A DNA stretch of 64,000 nucleotides from Verpa conica (lineage: Eukaryota; Ascomycota; Pezizomycetes; Pezizales; Morchellaceae): NCBI GenBank assembly GCA_033030425.1, contig JAUFSD010000001.1, positions 1,860,001 through 1,924,000 on the forward strand, written 5' to 3'. Position numbers and translations under genes: made by a program. This document shows positions 58,070 to 64,000 of this stretch, piece after piece; the first letter of the stretch is position 1, and the number at the start of each line of letters is the position of its first letter. The notes beneath the pieces were generated by a model. The model had not been told where the DNA came from. It saw nothing but the letters and a program-made list of their open reading frames with translations, and ran no database searches.

Positions 58070-58963
58070 ATGGCTGCTTCACCAGAAGACACCAAAAAAA
58101 GATCCAGCAAATACAAACGCACCGGGAGATTCCTCCAACTCCCCGAGAATAGCCTCTCACAGCCTGCTCCATCTGTTCGTCGTAGATCCAACAGTTTCCC
58201 TTCATTGCAGCTGATACCTCCTTTTCCACCGCCCCCGCCGCTCTTGCTGCATACACCACGCCGACAGTGTTCCCGTATCGACATGTCCCAGCGCTCAGCA
58301 GTTGCCCGCATCAAACTCGAGAAAGTCATCGCCTCACCAGCCGCAGAACCCCACCACCACCACCACCAGACGGCGGGGAAAAGATCCCACAACCGCTTCA
58401 ACAACCTCTTCTCTAGCTCTGCCCCCCAAACCACAAGCAGCAATGGGTACCAACTACTACACCCTGCTAGGGCTTTATCGGTATCGTCGCTCCAGTCAGT
58501 ACCGGGGGCTGCCAGTAAGGGGTCAAACACCTCCCTGCGGAATAGCTCTAAGCCTCACGGAGGAGGGAAGTTCGTGGTCGTTCAAAGCTCTGTTCCAGAG
58601 GAACTGCAGAGATTGAAAGGTGCATATGCTGCCTTGCTCGCGGAGAATGCGCAGCTGCGTACTGCTCTGGATACGGAGAAGGGGTTTTCGGCAAAGTTGG
58701 GGTGTTTCTTGCAGCAGTATCACGAGTCGGAAGGTCGTTTTAATCCGGATCCAGGTAATTTGGAGAGTGTTTATTACCGTGGGCTGGAAGACGAGGATGG
58801 GTGTAGTTTGGTCAGTTCTGGGATGGTTAAAGGGCCTATAGAGTCCCTTGGAGGCGTTGAAGAGGATTATTTGAGTGATGAGGGTGAGGTAAATGGAGAA
58901 ATGGAAATGATCAAGAGAAGGAAGGCAATGATCGCGAGGTCTTTTGAATCACAGAGGGCTTAA
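58070..58963 (+). CDS. Hypothetical protein with short coiled coil
   Basis: Single exon, 297 aa, from MAASPEDTKKRSSKY. The first 170 residues are basic, Ser/Pro-rich and disordered, with a His run (HHHHHQ) near 95 and several SR/RR patches. Residues about 175-210 (VPEELQRLKGAYAALLAEN) form a leucine-heptad coiled coil. The C-terminus is acidic, then ends in a basic helix (MIKRRKAMIARS). The family is not recognised. Coding is supported by length and by the coherent helix; a bZIP was considered but no basic region precedes the heptads at the right spacing. Confidence 0.65.
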   Translation: MAASPEDTKKRSSKYKRTGRFLQLPENSLSQPAPSVRRRSNSFPSLQLIPPFPPPPPLLLHTPRRQCSRIDMSQRSAVARIKLEKVIASPAAEPHHHHHQTAGKRSHNRFNNLFSSSAPQTTSSNGYQLLHPARALSVSSLQSVPGAASKGSNTSLRNSSKPHGGGKFVVVQSSVPEELQRLKGAYAALLAENAQLRTALDTEKGFSAKLGCFLQQYHESEGRFNPDPGNLESVYYRGLEDEDGCSLVSSGMVKGPIESLGGVEEDYLSDEGEVNGEMEMIKRRKAMIARSFESQRA

Positions 58964-59308
58964 TATTAATGTTTACACTATTTGATTAGGGGGAGGCGAA
59001 GTGTTAAGGTGTTAGAATGGTAGAGAAATATGTGTCGGTATATATGCCACCTAGAATTAATCTCTTGGTAGTCTTTATTAGAGATGCTCTATAGAATTAC
59101 ATTATTCTATAAGCTTTAAACATTTTCGTTCGGGCCACCTTCATGCCAAAGGGGTTTGCTACACAAAATTCAGACAATATAGGCTATACATGGCATCTGA
59201 ATAATCATCTCAAAGTAGTATATATGAATAGATTGAGGTCAGAGATCCAGGATGAGGGAAGACAGTACGAAACTCAAGTGACACGATACAAAAGCCTAGT
59301 TGTATTTC
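58964..59308. other. Intergenic between convergent genes
   Basis: AT-rich; nothing recognised. Confidence 0.4.
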
Positions 59309-59893
59309 TCAGCTCTCATCTGATAAATCCATCTTATCAGATATTGGGGAACATTCTATCTGCCGATCTTCACTATCCACAAGTTGTGAATCTACATCAC
59401 AGGGGGTGATCTGCTCATGCAATCGTGGTAATCGATAATCTGCGCCACAAAAAGCATGTGAACAAGTGTGTTCCCAATCCATCCCCTCACGGCAACTCAG
59501 AAGTAATCTCGAGTCCTTCTTCTCCTCCTTCTCACACACAGGAAACTTGCTCGTGAAAACGCAATTTCTATGAGGTAAAAAAACACATGGGGTAACCTGT
59601 TTCGTAGCTTTCGATGAGAAATTCGATAGGTCTAGGATGACTTCTATTTCTCCATCTTCATCGATCCTTGGTAGTGTTACGGTGATTTTCGGCTCCGGCG
59701 TCGCAACACGCAAGAGCCGTGATCCCCTTTGTAGTGTAAGGATATTGTCCCTGATGAGTTCGATGAGCTCGGAGATATTTCTAGAGTTGTGGTAATAGGA
59801 TTTCTGAAAAGGTGGTGAGTTTGGCTTCTGGTGTCTTTTTACTAGGGAAGACTGGGCATGACGTTTCCGATGACGATTACGACGACGCGACAT
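59309..59893 (-). CDS. Hypothetical small protein, basic N-terminus
   Basis: 194 aa if started at MSRRRNRHRKRHAQSS (59893); the frame is open 25 codons further up. It has an Arg/His-rich N-terminus, a middle helix (ISELIELIRDNILTLQRGSR), a beta-like segment (KITVTLPRIDEDGEIEVILD) and a Cys-containing C-terminal third. No domain is recognised. The single uninterrupted frame and the amphipathic segments favour coding, but evidence is modest. Confidence 0.45.
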   Translation of the reverse strand: MSRRRNRHRKRHAQSSLVKRHQKPNSPPFQKSYYHNSRNISELIELIRDNILTLQRGSRLLRVATPEPKITVTLPRIDEDGEIEVILDLSNFSSKATKQVTPCVFLPHRNCVFTSKFPVCEKEEKKDSRLLLSCREGMDWEHTCSHAFCGADYRLPRLHEQITPCDVDSQLVDSEDRQIECSPISDKMDLSDES

Positions 59894-60591
59894 GGGGGGA
59901 TGATCTGAGACACTCGGGAATCGGCAAATTATATAAAAATATGGGACGGGGATTAGGAGAAAAATCATAAGAGGGTCATTAGAACGTGTATATATAGTAG
60001 GTGGGATTTGATGATGAGATTTGTTCTTTTTTTCATGTTCAACTGGAAGGCCATTATAAGTAGTGGGGATAAACGGTTTAAGAACTAAATCACTGAAGCT
60101 ATTGGGATCGGTCCTTCTAGGCTGGTGAAGAATGGTGGCAAGGAAGTCTTCTTTATTTAGCAGAGGATAAGGCCGTCGTAAATTAACCGGCCAAGTAAAA
60201 ATTGTGAAGGTTCTACTGTGTCAAACCACGTGCAAAGGAGAATAAAGGGGGCAGTTTTTCTGAATAATTATGAGCATACTCTAAGATTCTACATTATTTT
60301 TCACGTTATTTATGTATCATTCACTTTTCGACAAAGAAGCTATGAAACAGCTGCTGTATCATTGTCATGCATGCCATGCGCGTAGTATTGATGATTACTG
60401 ATATGTCAATGAACCTTGACAGTGTACAGGAAAAACCGAGCAGCAGTTCGTCAGGGGGGGGAAAGCTACTTGAATTACTAAAAACAATGCCATCAGCTGT
60501 GGTTATAGATTCCGAGCCGTAAATAACTGTTTAGTCGAGCGATGTGTGTAGTAAAAAAAATTTATAATAGAAGTTAGCTCCAAATTCGTAA
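59894..60591. other. Intergenic, nothing recognised
   Basis: Upstream of the hypothetical gene and of the third tRNA-Lys gene; no further features. Confidence 0.45.
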
Positions 60592-60664
60592 GCCTCGCTA
60601 GCTCAATCGGTAGAGCGTGAGACTCTTAATCTCAAGGTTGCGGGTTCGACCCCCGCGTGGGGCT
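60592..60664 (+). tRNA. tRNA-Lys (anticodon CTT)
   Basis: Identical in all 73 positions to the two other tRNA-Lys genes. The flanks are unrelated. A TTTT tract lies a few bases downstream. Confidence 0.97.
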
Positions 60665-61700
60665 TCTCATTTTGCGGGGGGGTGAATCCGAAAGTATAGC
60701 TTTTAGCAGTGTTTTCTGATGCTCACAGGTTGAAGGGTTGATAATTGTGCTCTTAAGAGTAACTAAGAAGTGGTGTGGGTTCCTGTCCTCCAACCAAGGA
60801 ATGTTTTAAAACCCCTAACCCTAGGTTGGGGTGGTTTGCCCATAGATGTATCCTCTCTCACTTCTTTGGTGACATAGTTTATACGGGTTACAAATTCTTA
60901 GATAAATAAAACCCTAACCCTGTGGAATTTAGATCGAATACACTAGCTAGGGGGTTGTTTTCTTTGTCTTGAGCGCTTGGGGCATCTATATCCAGAGGAA
61001 AGGCGGTGCCCTAAAATTGACTACACGGACGAATCTATCCTCCCTGTACGTACCCCTTCCGGAAAGGGCTTCTATTTTGACGGCAGCAATGGAGGCCATT
61101 CCCGTGTATAGAAAAACTTATTTTTTTGTTACCAGGTTCTTAAGCGCCTCAGGAACCAAACGCGGGCTCTTACAGGTTGCAGCTCGCCATAGAAGATCTT
61201 GCAACAACGGGCGGCCGGCAAAATCTGGTTTGCCTATTCCTCCAGGTTAAAATAGGGGGGGGGGGCGATCAATTATCGCGGGTACGCACGTAACGCTTGA
61301 GCCTCAATGGATGATGTGTTGCATGCAATTGGCTGCTCGGAGATTTACTATGTTTAGCTGCGAGCCACCCGAAACCCGAAACCCGTTGACAGTTCGTGCG
61401 CCCTGAAACGCGCGGGCAATGGACGGTTCAGCATGTTTTGGGTCGCCAGGCAACGTCTACGACGGGCTTTGGGGGCCCAGTTCACTAAACTAAGAATATT
61501 CGCGCTACTGTTTTGACCTGAATCGTAGCTGCTTCATTGATGTCTTTGTATTGAAATAGAAAGCACGGGCGCCAAAAGGTGAAGAGGAATAAGTTCTTTA
61601 TAACTTCCCCTTGTTGGTAGCTTTTTTCTTCTCTTTCTCTCCAACTATACAGCAAACAAGTCATCAAGTCATCAAGTACCTTACTACAAACCACCAAATA
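60665..61700. other. Intergenic with telomere-like hexamers
   Basis: Two short CCCTAACCCT runs (near 60815 and 60908), about 90 bp apart, and a (GAAACCC)2 run near 61373. A GC-richer stretch at 61.0-61.3 kb has no recognisable product. The right end is the leader of the next gene. Confidence 0.45.
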
Positions 61701-62231
61701 ATGTCTACATCTACACCAGAAATTTCCGATTGGGTCGTTGGCCACCCTTCCGACAACAAATCTTTCGTTGCAACTGTTGTTATCGCATCACTCCTTATCA
61801 CGTCTTTTTTCATCGGGACTGGGTTCATGCTGTACTTTTGGATAAAGTCATGGCGTGAGAAGGGCAGCTACGGCTCAGATGTTTCCGGGGGTGATACGGA
61901 GAACGAGAAAGTAAAAGACTTGGAAGCCCAGCGACCTGGCACTCCACCCCCTGACGATAACTACGAAAGCGACGAGTCGCCAATTGTCGAAGGTAAGAAG
62001 AAAATGAATTCTTTTTTTCCTCTCATTTTTGAGACAGCATGGTTTCAAAAAGAACTTGCACTTACATAGGGGGTTTCAATAGTTTCAAAATGGCGACAGG
62101 AGACGATCTCGGTTGATACAGCATCTTCACAAGCCTCATCTACAAGAACATCGTCCGAAGTATCAATCAATGATCACACCCCAGAAAGACCCCGGTCGCG
62201 AGATTTCCACGAATTATATCCTAGCAATTGA
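61701..62231 (+). CDS. Small single-pass membrane protein
   Basis: Two exons, 61701-61992 and 62083-62231, 90-nt intron, 146 aa. The start MSTSTPEISDW follows an A-rich leader. Residues about 25-50 are one hydrophobic helix (VVIASLLITSFFIGTGFML) preceded by a short polar N-terminus and followed by FWIKSWREK, giving a type III or N-out orientation by the positive-inside rule. The tail is acidic, Ser/Thr-rich and ends RDFHELYPSN. The second acceptor (at 62082) is preferred because the first, 11 bp earlier, leads to an early stop. The family is unrecognised. Confidence 0.65.
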
Positions 62232-62471
62232 GCAACAGATACGGGAGAAATAAACCCCCCCCCCCCACCTTCAAAGAGGGAATGCATTCTGGGAATCGCA
62301 ATAGGGACAAAATAAAGCCCAACCATTTGAAGGTATTAAATAAATCTCCCAACAACTTTAGTTCCATACTTATACTAATACTCATACATAGCAATAAAAC
62401 ACCCATCACAAAGAATAATGAAAAGAAACCTCCCCCCCCTCAAACACACACCCCTTTACAACACACACGCC

Positions 62472-62909
62472 TCATTGTTCTGATGTCTTCTGGTCCGCGA
62501 CCTGCTGCTTCTCTGCACCCCTCTCCTGCATCCCTCCACACCCCGTCAACCCACCAGCGATGCCCTGTGCTTTACCCTCCGCATTAAGTGTTGACGGGTT
62601 TCTCGAATCATAATTCATCGCCTGGTCACCCTCTTTCTTTGCTGCCCTCATCTCCGCTACGGCGGCTTCTTTATCCTGGCGTCCAGACTGTTGCCAGGGA
62701 GCCGAATTGGTCACATTACCGACCATTTCCTATGGAGGAGGGATTACAAGTCAGTCAGTTTTGGGGTGTGATTTATTTAGGGAGTTTGTGCCCCCTGAAG
62801 AGAGAGAGAAATAAAGAAAAGAAAGAAAAAAACATACAGATGCAGCACCTTTGACATACTGGAGATGTCCACTGAGTTGTGAGGGGTTTTCTTGGTTTGA
62901 GTTACTCAT
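62472..62909 (-). CDS. HMP1-like mismatch/cruciform DNA-recognition protein (CsbD-like)
   Basis: Two exons, 62909-62838 and 62729-62472, 109-nt intron, 109 aa. The first exon supplies the conserved start MSNSNQENPSQLSGHLQYVK and the second continues GAASEMVGNVTNSAPWQQSG across the junction, then RQDKEAAVAEMRAAKK and, near the end, GGMQERGAEKQQ. This is the small, hydrophilic family named for the Ustilago mismatched-base-pair and cruciform DNA-recognition protein Hmp1, related to bacterial CsbD stress proteins. Members are abundant, stress-linked and probably nuclear or cytosolic; the molecular role is poorly defined. Without the 24-codon first exon the family signature is incomplete. Confidence 0.8.
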
Positions 62910-63356
62910 GTTGATGGTTTTGGAATGTTAATGATGACTTGGAATTTTGTAAATGAATCACTGGAAAAGGTGTTTAGGTTTTGGGTTTTTCTTGTTTTTG
63001 TATTTTTGGGAAGGCGAATTATTTGGTGCTTTTGCAATTTTGGGGAGCTTATATAACTACATTTATGTGAATAAATATCACGGTGGAATAGATGATGTAT
63101 CTATGACGTCAGAATCCAAGATCTAAGGAATCTCCAGTTAAATTTCTGCATTTGGCTGTTTATCGATCGAGACGCCACTTGACTTTGATTCTAAGATCTG
63201 TCTATCACCCGTGTTGTTTCAAGACGTCGTCTCTGAGACAAAAAGGAGTGCACGCTTTTCTTTATAATGCTTAGGTTCATAGTTACATTTACATACTAAT
63301 ATTTATCGCTCCTGTTGAAATATACAAAAATCCCCCTCTTCCGCATCATTCAAAGC
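62910..63356. other. Intergenic, promoter of the HMP1-like gene
   Basis: T-rich leader on the left; nothing else recognised. Confidence 0.4.
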
Positions 63357-64000
63357 TTATTTCAGCTCCAAAACAGTAACCGACAAAGACGGAACATTCC
63401 ACTTGAAAGTTGAACCCGCACCCTCCTTGGAGATCGTAGCATTCTTTCCGTTCTGAAGAACAAACTTTACAGGAGAGATAGCCGTGGCGTTTCCAATAAA
63501 GTTAAAGCCATATTCATCATCATGACGAAGAATAGTGCCGTTAACTTTCTTGATCTGGAAATCGATATTGAGAGACAGTGGGACGGCTGTCTGGGCGGCG
63601 TTCACAAGTTTGATGTAGACTGAGTCTCCCTCAGTAGACGCATGCCACCATAATGGGTTGAAGTCGCCCTTGGTGTTGATGATAGGCAATGTTTCAGCAC
63701 CCTTGTAGTGAGAGAACATTTGCTGTTGATAATAGGAAGTGGACAAAACGGTCTGGTTAGGATCTGCAGAGAATCCGATGAAGTCGGGGGTCCATTGGAA
63801 TGAGTTGAAGTTCTGGAACAACGGAGCATAAGAGCTGAGAGTAACGACATCTGGGTTACGCTCCATTGCCAAAGCGAAGATGGCTTCTCCAATAGCAGCG
63901 ACCATAGTGGGGTACACGAAACGACCTTCACCAGTGGCCCAATCGACACCACCGGGGCGGTCACGAGAGAGAACGGAGTATTCTCCGACGACTGTAAGAA
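63357..64000 (-). CDS. GH51 alpha-L-arabinofuranosidase, C-terminal part
   Basis: The frame is open to the right edge, so the 5' part is missing. About 214 C-terminal residues are visible. VVGEYSVLSRD and VYPTMVAAIGEAIFALAMERN correspond to the end of the (beta/alpha)8 barrel after the catalytic residues. YAPLFQNFNSFQWTPDFIGF and SYYQQQMFSHYKG follow, and then the C-terminal beta-sandwich. This matches fungal GH51 enzymes of the AbfA type, which release terminal arabinofuranose from arabinan and arabinoxylan outside the cell. The catalytic Glu pair is outside the window or at its edge and cannot be checked. Confidence 0.85.
   Translation of the reverse strand, partial: LTVVGEYSVLSRDRPGGVDWATGEGRFVYPTMVAAIGEAIFALAMERNPDVVTLSSYAPLFQNFNSFQWTPDFIGFSADPNQTVLSTSYYQQQMFSHYKGAETLPIINTKGDFNPLWWHASTEGDSVYIKLVNAAQTAVPLSLNIDFQIKKVNGTILRHDDEYGFNFIGNATAISPVKFVLQNGKNATISKEGAGSTFKWNVPSLSVTVLELK

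Noticed and set aside
7543..64000. CRISPR arrays, bacterial insertion sequences or operon structure
   Set aside because: None seen; the DNA is eukaryotic, with spliceosomal introns.

Overview
The window is nuclear DNA of a filamentous ascomycete (Pezizomycotina). The signs are short introns (about 50-180 nt) with GT..AG borders and CTRAC-like branch points, Zn2Cys6 regulators, a LaeA-type methyltransferase, a Tho1/SAP protein and a secreted M28 aminopeptidase. Genes are sparse, about one per 3 kb, and two tracts of about 7-8 kb hold almost nothing I can support. I cannot place it below class level. Most multi-exon models were built by eye, and exon phases sum to whole codons in every model whose exon borders are given in full.

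Layout. 0-8 kb: 3' part of a Ser-rich/coiled-coil gene, a tRNA-Lys, a three-exon QxW beta-trefoil (ricin-B-fold) lectin, and a coiled-coil protein. 8-15.8 kb: gene-poor. 15.8-26 kb: a Cys-rich membrane protein with an SKG6-like segment, a second identical tRNA-Lys, a kinase-less protein with PLK4-type polo boxes divergent from a THO1-like gene, and a LaeA-like methyltransferase. 26.9-32.7 kb: an FAD-linked (aldonolactone-oxidase-like) enzyme and a secreted M28 leucine aminopeptidase. 32.7-39.5 kb: gene-poor. 39.5-44.4 kb: a 1,582-residue disordered protein with a C-terminal methyltransferase-like domain. 46-55.3 kb: a compact set made of a Zn2Cys6 DNA-binding-half gene, a convergent gene carrying only the fungal TF middle-homology domain, a tartrate/D-malate-type dehydrogenase, a D-glycerate kinase and an anion-type MFS transporter. 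58-64 kb: two hypothetical genes, a third identical tRNA-Lys, a small membrane protein, an HMP1-like cruciform-DNA-binding protein, and the 3' part of a GH51 arabinofuranosidase.

The 46-55 kb set reads as a tartrate (or related hydroxy-dicarboxylate) utilisation cluster: uptake, oxidation/decarboxylation to D-glycerate, phosphorylation to 3-phosphoglycerate, plus local regulators. The two structural-gene promoters share a CGG-N5-CGGGTGA motif. The two regulator genes look like the halves of one transcription factor gene separated by a roughly 2.4-kb inversion.

Two families of short dispersed sequence are the most unexpected signals. One is a bipartite 18-bp motif (TCAT-N4-TATCACTCGA) with five exact and six near copies, all outside genes. 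The other is a roughly 26-bp sequence present four times, three of them bracketed by perfect 14-15-bp direct repeats that differ at each locus, as expected for insertions with target-site duplication.
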